64,000 bases of DNA from Chitinophagaceae bacterium UBA1931 (GTDB lineage: Bacteria > Bacteroidota > Bacteroidia > Chitinophagales > Chitinophagaceae): the NCBI GenBank assembly GCA_002337125.1, contig DDFJ01000004.1:1415889-1479888 (forward strand), read 5' to 3'. The notes under the pieces were generated by a model. That model was not told where the DNA came from. It saw only the letters and a program-made list of their open reading frames with translations, and made no database searches. Every line of letters starts with the position of its first letter. The stretch's first letter is position 1. This document shows positions 16,812 through 24,736 of the stretch, piece after piece. The position numbers were made by a program, and so were the translations under genes.

Positions 16812-18654
16812 ATGCGGTTGCCTGCGCAAACTGCATGGCGTGTAATTTGGAATAATATCCACCTGCAGCAAGTAATTCTTCATGTGTGCCAATTTCCTTT
16901 ATCTCACCCTTATCCAAAACAATAATTTTATTGGCTTTGCGGATGGTTGATAAACGATGGGCAATAACAATAGATGTTCTTCCTTCAATCAACGTATCAA
17001 TTGCATGTTGAATCAATTGTTCGGTTTCTGTATCAACTGCCGATGTTGCTTCGTCAAGAATAAGAATGGATGGATCGTACAGCAAAGCCCTGATGAAACT
17101 CAGCAACTGGCGCTGCCCCTGGCTCATTGTGGCACCTCGCTCCATTACATTAAAATCATAATTACCCGGCAGGCGCATAATGAAATCATGGATGCCGATA
17201 AGCTTGGCAGCTTCTATTACTTTTTCCTTGCTGATAGCTTCATTCCGAAGTGTTACATTTTCAGTAACTGATCCTGCAAACAAAAACACATCCTGCAATA
17301 CAATCCCAACTTTGCTGCGTAATGCTTCAAGGTTATAATCTTCAATCTTTACATCATCGATCTTAATTGCTCCTTTTTGAATATGATATAACCTGTTCAA
17401 TAAACTGATGATGGATGTTTTACCGCTTCCGGTATGGCCCACCAATGCAATTGTTTCGCCGGGTTGTGCCGTAAATGAAATATCCTTCAGCACCCAGTTT
17501 TCTTCGTTGTAAGCAAACCACACATGATCAAATTCAATTTTACCAGGCACAGCACCTGCCGGATTAAATGCATTGGCTGGTGATGGTGCAATTTCATCCG
17601 TATTATCAATCACTTTAAATACACGTTCGCTTGCAACCATTCCCATCTGCAGCACATTAAACTTATCAGCAATTACACGCAGCGGCCTGAACAGCATGTT
17701 CAACAAAAGAATAAATGCCATGATTTCTCCTGCCATTTTCACCGCTTCTTCTTTTGGCGCTGTTACAGCCTGACCCGATGCAAACCAAACCAGCAAACCC
17801 AATGAAACAGCAAGAATAATTTCAACTACAGGAAAGAAAACAGAGTAAGCAAAAATGGCATTGATGTTGGCATTGCGATGCTCTTTGTTAATGCGTTTAA
17901 ACTTGTTAAACTCCTTTTGTTCAGCTGCAAATGCCTGTACCACCTGCATACCTTGAATATGTTCCTGCACAAATGCATTGAGCGCTGCAACCGCATTACG
18001 CACACGATGAAAACTTTTATTAACGCTTTCTTTAAAATAATAAGTCGCCAATATGAGAAAAGGAAAAGGAATCAGGCAGATTAATGTAAGTTTCCAGTTG
18101 ATGTAAAACATCGCAAACAATACAGCAATAATCGTCAGTAAATCAGCAAGGATAGAAATAAAACCTTCAGCAAAAATATCGCTGATGGTTTCAATATCAT
18201 TAATGGTTCGTGTGGTAAGTGTGCCAATTGGAGTTTGATCGAACTGGCGCAGGTTGAGTCCCAATATTTTTTTGAACACCTGTACACGCATATCCCGTAC
18301 AACAGTTTGACCAAGCCACGAAGTATAAAATGAAAAGAAAAACCGGAACACTGTTTCAATCAATATCAGCACCACCTGCACTGCTGTAATGATCATAATC
18401 ATCTGCACTACACCAAACACAAACTCATTTCCAAACAGGTGATAAATAAATTTTTGCTGCGGACTTACTGGTTTTGAAATATAATGATTAACGGTATAAT
18501 TGATCAGCCACGGACGCACAGGTGCAATAATTGCCAGTAAAATCGCCAGCATAATGGAACTTCTGAACCGTTTTTTGTACGGCGATGCATAGCCGATAAC
18601 ACGACGGAGTAAACTGAGATCAAATAACTTTTTTTTCTTCTCTTTCTGTTCCAA
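16810..18654 (-). CDS. ABC exporter, fused membrane and ATPase domains
   Basis: The 614-residue half-transporter has a type IV exporter membrane domain with six helices (about residues 25-330) and a nucleotide-binding domain. It shows Walker A GHTGSGKTSI near 400, a variant signature loop MSQGQRQLL near 500, Walker B ILILDEATS and the switch His (IVIAHRLST). Such proteins dimerise to export lipids, drugs or peptides; the substrate is unknown. The only usable start is TTG 18654, since an in-frame stop lies just upstream. A TACCTTTG -7 element 19 nt before it supports this. Confidence 0.92.
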   Translation of the reverse strand: MEQKEKKKKLFDLSLLRRVIGYASPYKKRFRSSIMLAILLAIIAPVRPWLINYTVNHYISKPVSPQQKFIYHLFGNEFVFGVVQMIMIITAVQVVLILIETVFRFFFSFYTSWLGQTVVRDMRVQVFKKILGLNLRQFDQTPIGTLTTRTINDIETISDIFAEGFISILADLLTIIAVLFAMFYINWKLTLICLIPFPFLILATYYFKESVNKSFHRVRNAVAALNAFVQEHIQGMQVVQAFAAEQKEFNKFKRINKEHRNANINAIFAYSVFFPVVEIILAVSLGLLVWFASGQAVTAPKEEAVKMAGEIMAFILLLNMLFRPLRVIADKFNVLQMGMVASERVFKVIDNTDEIAPSPANAFNPAGAVPGKIEFDHVWFAYNEENWVLKDISFTAQPGETIALVGHTGSGKTSIISLLNRLYHIQKGAIKIDDVKIEDYNLEALRSKVGIVLQDVFLFAGSVTENVTLRNEAISKEKVIEAAKLIGIHDFIMRLPGNYDFNVMERGATMSQGQRQLLSFIRALLYDPSILILDEATSAVDTETEQLIQHAIDTLIEGRTSIVIAHRLSTIRKANKIIVLDKGEIKEIGTHEELLAAGGYYSKLHAMQFAQATA

Positions 18655-18673
18655 ACCCGGTAAAATTTATCGG

Positions 18674-18681
18674 CAAAGGTA
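18674..18681 (-). promoter_or_regulatory. -7 element of the ABC exporter gene
   Basis: On the minus strand this reads TACCTTTG, ending 19 nt before TTG 18654. It supports the TTG start. Confidence 0.6.
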
Positions 18682-18758
18682 ACTGCTTTACTTCAGCTGT
18701 GGTAAAGTTGAATCTTAATGGAAGCTAAAGCGGATAAATGGCAACGCTGTAACAGCTA

Positions 18759-20963
18759 TTACATTTCGCCGGTTGCCTTCCTGTATGCTTTGATAAAGAT
18801 GGCACCAAGATTTTTATGCGGCGGCACATAATCCTTGAGCAGTTCATTGGCTCTTGAATCAGTTTTCACCGAACCTTCAATCTGCTTCCACAGCGGAATC
18901 CACTCAATATTTCTTCCGTTACGGATGGCATCATTAATAGCACGCAGGATAGGTTCGTTTACCGAATAACTGCCAACCTGCTTGGTTGAAATAATATGTG
19001 CATCTTCATTTACATTCAGAATTTTTGCAAGATTCTGGTAACCGCCACAGGAACCAAGCATTACAATGCGTGATGAAGGAAGCATTTGCTGAATAGTGTA
19101 CTTCAGGTGATAACTATGTCCCCTGTGTACAACAAAAGTCGGCTTGATGTTATTCTTGTTTAAATATTCAATTAAATGCTGCTGTGCGGCTGCATCAAGA
19201 TCGGTTTTGTTATCTAAAGGAAGATTTGCATAGATTGTGTAAGGCCTCGGACTTTTTAATGCTTTAATGGTTACCCATTCCTTTCCTGTTATTACCTGCC
19301 AATCGTTTTTGTTGGCAAACAACCCCATGAAATTGCGGTAAGAAGTTAAACCATCTTCATCACCATAAAAGAACACATGCTGCACCACACCGTTGCTATC
19401 GTTGGAAAGACTGTTGTAATCAACCTTATACACCGGTGGTATTCCAAGCAGCGCTGAAAGATTCATAGATGTATCGGATGCAGAAGCAAACAACGTTCGG
19501 AGAATATTATAAATAACCTGGCCTTTCTGATCATTATCTTTCTGACTTTTTTCAAAGTTTTTCTGTATTTCGGTTTTCAGGAAATCCTGTGTTTCAACAT
19601 TTGTGATACTTCCGTAACTATCAGCCACATCAACTGCATCTTCCAGCGAGTTTGTTTTTTGCAAACCATTTACAAAAGCATACATGAGGCGGTTGCTGTT
19701 CAGTTCAGGCATCGCTTTCAGGAAATCATCCAGGCGGTTATAGTTAGCCGCCATTTTAATAAATTTTTTAAACCTGTCGAAACTTACACTCATCAGCAGC
19801 GAATCACTTCTCCTGCCGGGATAGCGGTCCATCATACGCTTGTATAAGTTTGTATAGGTGCTGGTGTAAATCACATCTTCCGTTGTTACAATCAGGAAAT
19901 AAATTTCCTGTGAGTTCAAGGGATCGGCAACCCTGAAACGCACAGCTTCCGGCGATTCATGCAAATCATTCATCACATTCACAAAAACATCTGTTGCTTT
20001 ACGCTCCAGCATTTTATAAAGTACATCAGCAAGTACAGGTGTATCGCCTGCTGTAATGCGGTCGTAATATTTAATCTGTGTTTTTACCAGCAGTTTGTAA
20101 TATGCAAGTTCATTTTCTGCAACAGCACGTATATCTTCAATTGTTAGTTGGTTGTTCAGTAATTCGTCAAGAAAAGGCAGGTAAAGTGTACCGTTGGTAA
20201 TAGAACTGAGCTGTGCAATAATTTTTACTTTAGGATTGGTATTTCGCCTGATGATTTTTGCAGCAACTGTTTTTACGGCCTGTGCATACGTATATACTTC
20301 AAGCGGAATTTTTTCAGCGGCAATAAAAATTAAGCTGTCGGCAAAGGGTTCATTTTCGAACGCATCAATACCCTTCATGATAAACGAAGGATTAACCTGT
20401 ACTTTCTTGAGAAAAGCAATCTTTTTAAATTCGGGCAATTCTTTGCTTTGCGAAAAAACGGTCGACAGTATTTCTGCACCCTGGTAAGGAAGTTTTTCAA
20501 ACACAGGCAATAAACTTTTTCCCTGTGCCGTGAGTTGCATACACTCTTCATAACTGTTGAACAACTGGGGAATCATTGCAGGAATATCTTTTTCCCTTGC
20601 CTGCATACCAATTGCCTGTAATAATTCCTTTAATGAACGCAGGTATCCAATCTTTGTGTTATTATCCGCATTCATGCGCTCAATGTACAGCTGCATTTCA
20701 TCCACCCGTCTTAAAATCACATCGGTAATCTGGATATTCAGGTCTTCGTTAGTGCTCAGTTTCAGAAACTGGTCAACCTTACCATCAATCTTATCTGTAC
20801 GTTTTTGTTCTTTATCAATATCCTCATGCCATCTTTGGCGCTGAATAGGAATTTCAACTTTACCACCAGTTGTATCAAATACAATTTTGCTTTGCGCATT
20901 TGCAAAAGATACAATTAAACCAAGTGCTGTAATAAATGCTGTAATATGCTTTCTCATGTTCAT
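18759..20963 (-). CDS. secreted protein with a C-terminal domain reminiscent of caspase-like (clan CD) peptidases
   Basis: I do not recognise a named family. Starting at ATG 20963 (20957 is equally possible) gives 734 residues with a signal peptide (MRKHITAFITALGLIVSFANAQ). Residues about 30-490 are mostly helical and charged, without obvious repeats. In the C-terminal domain, two hydrophobic strands each end in a potential catalytic residue: TFVVHRGHSYH (His 613 or 616) and IVMLGSCGGY (Cys 639). That hydrophobic-block-then-HxGH and block-then-Cys layout is seen in clan CD cysteine peptidases, though the 23-26 residue spacing is shorter than usual. Location is probably periplasmic or surface. 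It is monocistronic, with a -7 element 6 nt before the ATG. Confidence 0.7.
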   Translation of the reverse strand: MNMRKHITAFITALGLIVSFANAQSKIVFDTTGGKVEIPIQRQRWHEDIDKEQKRTDKIDGKVDQFLKLSTNEDLNIQITDVILRRVDEMQLYIERMNADNNTKIGYLRSLKELLQAIGMQAREKDIPAMIPQLFNSYEECMQLTAQGKSLLPVFEKLPYQGAEILSTVFSQSKELPEFKKIAFLKKVQVNPSFIMKGIDAFENEPFADSLIFIAAEKIPLEVYTYAQAVKTVAAKIIRRNTNPKVKIIAQLSSITNGTLYLPFLDELLNNQLTIEDIRAVAENELAYYKLLVKTQIKYYDRITAGDTPVLADVLYKMLERKATDVFVNVMNDLHESPEAVRFRVADPLNSQEIYFLIVTTEDVIYTSTYTNLYKRMMDRYPGRRSDSLLMSVSFDRFKKFIKMAANYNRLDDFLKAMPELNSNRLMYAFVNGLQKTNSLEDAVDVADSYGSITNVETQDFLKTEIQKNFEKSQKDNDQKGQVIYNILRTLFASASDTSMNLSALLGIPPVYKVDYNSLSNDSNGVVQHVFFYGDEDGLTSYRNFMGLFANKNDWQVITGKEWVTIKALKSPRPYTIYANLPLDNKTDLDAAAQQHLIEYLNKNNIKPTFVVHRGHSYHLKYTIQQMLPSSRIVMLGSCGGYQNLAKILNVNEDAHIISTKQVGSYSVNEPILRAINDAIRNGRNIEWIPLWKQIEGSVKTDSRANELLKDYVPPHKNLGAIFIKAYRKATGEM

Positions 20964-20969
20964 GATTGG

Positions 20970-20977
20970 CAAAAATA
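20970..20977 (-). promoter_or_regulatory. -7 element of the clan-CD-like gene
   Basis: On the minus strand this reads TATTTTTG and ends 6 nt before ATG 20963, giving an almost or fully leaderless mRNA. Confidence 0.55.
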
Positions 20978-21052
20978 ACTTCAAATTTTTAATAAGATCA
21001 TTTGTATGTTCACAAGGTTGCAGTTAAAATCAGGCCAAATTGCTGAAACCCG

Positions 21053-21063
21053 TTAACAATTAT
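21053..21063 (+). promoter_or_regulatory. possible half Pho box before the phoB-like gene
   Basis: TTAACAATTAT resembles the TTAnCAA elements near the TonB receptor and PiT genes. It lies about 38 bp upstream of the -7 element. No second unit at 11 bp is clear, so this is weak. Confidence 0.3.
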
Positions 21064-21100
21064 ATAATATTATCTTCGTGTTACGCATATTGGCAGCCTT

Positions 21101-21108
21101 TAACTTTG
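21101..21108 (+). promoter_or_regulatory. -7 element of the phoB-phoR-like operon
   Basis: TAACTTTG, an exact TAnnTTTG match, 11 nt before ATG 21120. It excludes the upstream in-frame TTG-type extension as coding. Confidence 0.6.
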
Positions 21109-21119
21109 CAACACATCTC

Positions 21120-21806
21120 ATGGAACCCAAAGGAAAAAAAATTCTCATTGCCGACGACGAACCTGATATTCTGGAAATTCTTGAATACAACTTATCGGCA
21201 GAAGGCTTTGCAGTTGTAAAAGCAAAAGATGGCGCTGAAGCTATCGACATTGCAAAAAAGGAAAAGCCCGATTTAATTATTCTTGATGTGATGATGCCCC
21301 GCAAAAATGGCATGGAAGTTTGCCAGCTTCTGCGATCACAATCTGAATTTGCACAAACTTTGATTATTATGCTCACCGCATTGAGCGATGAAAGCAGTCA
21401 TATCAAAGGTTTGGAAATGGGTGCAGATGATTATGTAAGTAAGCCTATCAGCCCCAAAGTTCTCATCAGCCGTGTAAATGCATTGTTCAGAAGAACTTTC
21501 CGTTCAGATGAAACCGTTATTAAGCTCGGCGATCTGCAGATCGATAAAGAACAGTTTCTCGTTAAATACAACGGCAGGGATATTATTCTTGCAAAAAAAG
21601 AATTTGAGCTGCTGGCATTACTGGCATCAAAACCGGGACGTGTATTTCTGCGTCATGAAATCCTGAGCCAGGTTTGGGGTGCAGATGTTATTGTGGGCGA
21701 TCGTACCATTGATGTACACATCCGAAAAATCAGGCAAAAGCTGGGGATCGACTGCATTACCACGGTTAAAGGCGTTGGGTATAAATTTGAACTTACTGCA
21801 GCCTGA
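21120..21806 (+). CDS. OmpR/PhoB-family response regulator
   Basis: The 228-residue protein has a receiver domain with acidic pocket Asp12/Asp13, phosphoacceptor Asp56 (LIILDVMMP) and Lys108 (YVSKPIS). A winged-helix DNA-binding domain follows, ending VDVHIRKIRQKLG-like (VIVGDRTIDVHIRKIRQKL) and TVKGVGYKF. It is followed after 45 bp by its kinase. Assignment to phosphate control rests on two points: PhoB-like layout with a PhoR-like kinase, and nearby phosphate-type transport genes preceded by 11-bp-period repeats. Sequence alone cannot separate PhoB from related OmpR-family regulators. Confidence 0.9.
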   Translation: MEPKGKKILIADDEPDILEILEYNLSAEGFAVVKAKDGAEAIDIAKKEKPDLIILDVMMPRKNGMEVCQLLRSQSEFAQTLIIMLTALSDESSHIKGLEMGADDYVSKPISPKVLISRVNALFRRTFRSDETVIKLGDLQIDKEQFLVKYNGRDIILAKKEFELLALLASKPGRVFLRHEILSQVWGADVIVGDRTIDVHIRKIRQKLGIDCITTVKGVGYKFELTAA

Positions 21807-21851
21807 TTCCTTTATACCTTCGCTGTATAAACAATTATTCAGCATTTCAGC

Positions 21852-22901
21852 ATGAGTACTTCACGTCAACTTACGCCCAACCAGGTGGCGGCCATTAATG
21901 CAGTAACCATTTCAGTGCTGGTAGCTGTAGTTAATTATTTCTTTATCCGTAACTGGTGGATTGCGCTTGCAACATTTGCTGCATTATTTCTCATCAGTTA
22001 TTTACTCATCCGCTATTTCACTGAAAGGTTTATTTACCGGCACATCAAACTCATTTATAAATTCATTTCGCAAACAAAAGCAACAAAGCGTGAAGAGTTT
22101 TACAACAAATCGCTTTTGCCTGATAAAAGCCTGGAAGAAGTAAGTGCAGAAGTGGAAAAATGGGGCGAACAAAAGAAAAAACAAATTGAGCTGTTACAGG
22201 CTAACGAACAATACCGCAAAGAATTTCTGCAAAACCTCAGTCACGAATTAAAAACGCCCATCTTCGCTGTACAGGGATATGTTGATACCCTGCTTAACGG
22301 AGCTATGAACAATGAAGAAGTGGCCAAAAAATTTCTGCTTAACACTTCACGTAATATCGACCGGCTGGTAAACCTTGTTGATGACCTTGATGAAATTTCA
22401 AAACTTGAAAGTGGTCAGCAGGAGTTGTTCAAAGAAAATTTTGTTATTCATGATCTCGTAAATGAAGTGTTTGAAAGCCTTTCCATAAAAGCAGCAGGGA
22501 AAAACATTAAAACATTAGTAAAGAAAGGCTGCGAACAACCGCTAATTGTTTATGCTGACAAAGAAAAAATACGAATGGTGCTGATCAACCTTGTTGACAA
22601 TGCCATTAAATATGGCAAGCAAAACGGATCAATTATTTTCAGTGCATACAAAACACATGGTAATCTTATATTGATTGAAATTGGGGATGATGGTTTTGGG
22701 ATTGCTGAAGAACACCTGTCAAGAATTTTTGAACGCTTTTACCGTACCGATCTTGCACGCAGCCGTAAAGAAGGAGGCAGCGGTCTCGGTCTATCTATCT
22801 GCAAACATATCATTGAAGCACATAACCAGCGTATTCATGTACGCAGCCGGCTTGATGTAGGAACCACTTTTGGTTTTACATTGGAAGGAAAGAAAGATTA
22901 G
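21852..22901 (+). CDS. PhoR-like sensor histidine kinase
   Basis: The 349-residue kinase has two N-terminal membrane helices (about 14-33 and 35-54) separated by almost no periplasmic loop, then a HAMP-like linker. The HisKA box carries His131 (LSHELKTPIFAVQGY), and the HATPase has DNAIKYG, DDGFGI and GGSGLGLSI. The lack of an external sensor domain fits PhoR-type kinases, which are controlled through the transporter and PhoU rather than by binding a ligand. It is co-transcribed with the response regulator upstream. Confidence 0.92.
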   Translation: MSTSRQLTPNQVAAINAVTISVLVAVVNYFFIRNWWIALATFAALFLISYLLIRYFTERFIYRHIKLIYKFISQTKATKREEFYNKSLLPDKSLEEVSAEVEKWGEQKKKQIELLQANEQYRKEFLQNLSHELKTPIFAVQGYVDTLLNGAMNNEEVAKKFLLNTSRNIDRLVNLVDDLDEISKLESGQQELFKENFVIHDLVNEVFESLSIKAAGKNIKTLVKKGCEQPLIVYADKEKIRMVLINLVDNAIKYGKQNGSIIFSAYKTHGNLILIEIGDDGFGIAEEHLSRIFERFYRTDLARSRKEGGSGLGLSICKHIIEAHNQRIHVRSRLDVGTTFGFTLEGKKD

Positions 22902-23202
22902 CATTTACCACAAAGACTGAAGAGCAGGGTGCCGCTCAAAGTTCATTTTTTAAAAGTCCTACAGCCTTACGAATCAAATCCTGAATACATAAAATAAAAA
23001 AACATCTCACTGAAGAATCAGCATGATGTTATTGCATGAGAAAAAAACTCGTCTATTTCTTAACCGGCATAAAATTGCAAACTGAATTTTAATTTGCTGT
23101 TAGCTGAATATATTCTTACTGTTAAATAATCGGTCAACAGCCATCTCCTGTAAACCTTACTGTCTTAATCATCCCATTCTTCCAATAAATCCCGGTTCAG
23201 AC
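22902..23202. other. non-coding spacer
   Basis: About 300 bp between the kinase gene and the terminator of the beta-helix lipoprotein gene. I see no credible ORF, RNA gene or promoter. A weak inverted repeat (AACATC with GATGTT, about 23012-23041) might end the kinase transcript but has no T-run. Confidence 0.5.
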
Positions 23203-23230
23203 AAAAAAATGCCCCCTGGGAACAGGAGGC
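23203..23230 (-). terminator. terminator of the TonB receptor / beta-helix lipoprotein operon
   Basis: On the minus strand, stem GCCTCC / GGGGGC (one T-G pair) with an 8-nt loop, followed by ATTTTTTTG. It lies about 60 bp after the lipoprotein stop codon. Confidence 0.75.
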
Positions 23231-23292
23231 AGAATAGAGGATACTTGCTTAAGGAAAAAGTTCGCTCTGTATAGCAATAATTTTTAGTCAGT

Positions 23293-24666
23293 TTATTTAC
23301 CCCAAACAGTCCAGCCGGTTGTCCAGTCGGTTGTACCATCAAATGCACCGATATAAGTTACCTTGGTAAAAAATGCATTATTCAACTCTGTCAGATCAAA
23401 TTTTGCAGCAGTTGTTAAAGGCAATGAACCAGCAGTTGGTTTCAGGTTTGGAGCCGCATTGTTAAACGGATCAGTTAAACCAATTGCTGCAGCAGAAGTA
23501 AATAACTGGCTGAAGTTTGTAGTTAATGTTTTTGTTGCAAGAGTGGTTGAATCAAGAAAAGCACCCGTGCTGCTTACTTTGAACGGAGAAGTAACTGCAT
23601 GCAGGAAACTGTTATAAAACTTGCTGATACCTTGAGTGTAATATGAACCTGTAGAATCATGCTCTACAACTAATCCCGCTTTTTGTCCGCCCATTACAAT
23701 TGAGTTGGCAAGAATAAACTTTGTACCTCTTCTCCAACGCATACCATAACCATAATCGCTGCTTGTACCTGCTGCGTTATTAGGACCAATTGCAGTAAAG
23801 TTTGATAATACAGGGAACGTAATGGGTGATCTGTTTAATGCAAAACCATTTGATGGGTTTACATTATCCACTTCAAAGTTGTTAGAGATATCACCTGTAG
23901 TTCCTTTATTATCAGTAAATGCAGGATCTTTTACTGAAATGGCAAACTGGATCATACCACGATATCCGTCATCCATATCAAAATCATCATCAGCAGAATT
24001 GTAAGCAATTAAATATTTACAGTTAACAGTTCCGCCAAAAAATTCATACGCATCATCCAATCCTCTTATAACCTGGATATGATCAATGGTTGTTCCGCTT
24101 CCAACAGCATACAATGATAAACCGTTTACTTCATCACCGGGATTAACGGCCTTGCCACCATATTCAATACGTACATAACTAAGCGTACCTGAATTGTGTG
24201 CATCATTTGTACCACCAAAAGAACTGTAAGCAGGATCAACACCACCTTCAATTACCGAGTGGTTGCCATTACCTTTTGCCTGCCCTGCGATAATAATACC
24301 ACCTAAATCACCGGGCTGTTTAGTTGTTTCGTTTGAAGTAAATACAATCGGTGAAGTAGAAGTTCCCTGTGCATTAATCATTGCATCCCTGTATATCACC
24401 AATACACCTGCAGAATCTTTGTTAGAAACAATTTTTGTTCCGGGCTCAATAGTTAAGGTAGCGCCATCTGTAACATATACATAACCACGAAGACGATACA
24501 CATAATCTTTTTTCCAGGTAGTGTTTGTTTTAATTACACCACGTACATCAATGGTGCTTCCGGGAGCAGGAGTGTTATCAACCGGAGTGGTTTGATTATC
24601 ACTCTTCTTACACGATGCAAAGGCAATCATACCTGCCATTGCGAAAAGAATCAATTTTTTATTCAT
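23293..24666 (-). CDS. beta-helix-type surface lipoprotein paired with a TonB receptor
   Basis: I chose ATG 24666 (457 residues). The signal peptide ends in lipobox IAFASC (Cys19). The mature part is rich in Gly, Asn, Asp and Thr, with repeating segments such as ALTIEPGTKIVSNK, PIVFTSN, LSYVRIEYGG and LDDAYEFFGGTVNCKYLIAYN, the pattern of a right-handed parallel beta-helix. It starts 70 bp after the TonB receptor gene in the same direction and is probably its accessory lipoprotein, like SusD though not of that family. The Pho-box-like array upstream of the receptor suggests expression in phosphate limitation, which is inference. Confidence 0.8.
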   Translation of the reverse strand: MNKKLILFAMAGMIAFASCKKSDNQTTPVDNTPAPGSTIDVRGVIKTNTTWKKDYVYRLRGYVYVTDGATLTIEPGTKIVSNKDSAGVLVIYRDAMINAQGTSTSPIVFTSNETTKQPGDLGGIIIAGQAKGNGNHSVIEGGVDPAYSSFGGTNDAHNSGTLSYVRIEYGGKAVNPGDEVNGLSLYAVGSGTTIDHIQVIRGLDDAYEFFGGTVNCKYLIAYNSADDDFDMDDGYRGMIQFAISVKDPAFTDNKGTTGDISNNFEVDNVNPSNGFALNRSPITFPVLSNFTAIGPNNAAGTSSDYGYGMRWRRGTKFILANSIVMGGQKAGLVVEHDSTGSYYTQGISKFYNSFLHAVTSPFKVSSTGAFLDSTTLATKTLTTNFSQLFTSAAAIGLTDPFNNAAPNLKPTAGSLPLTTAAKFDLTELNNAFFTKVTYIGAFDGTTDWTTGWTVWGK

Positions 24667-24736
24667 AATGCTTTTATTGAAATGCAAATCTGTTACAGCT
24701 GTATTATGGAATTGTTAGCCCAGTTTAAACAAATGA

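Noticed and set aside
22902..23202. Possible small RNA in the 300-bp spacer after the PhoR-like gene
   Set aside because: No promoter element or stable structure with a T-run was found on either strand.
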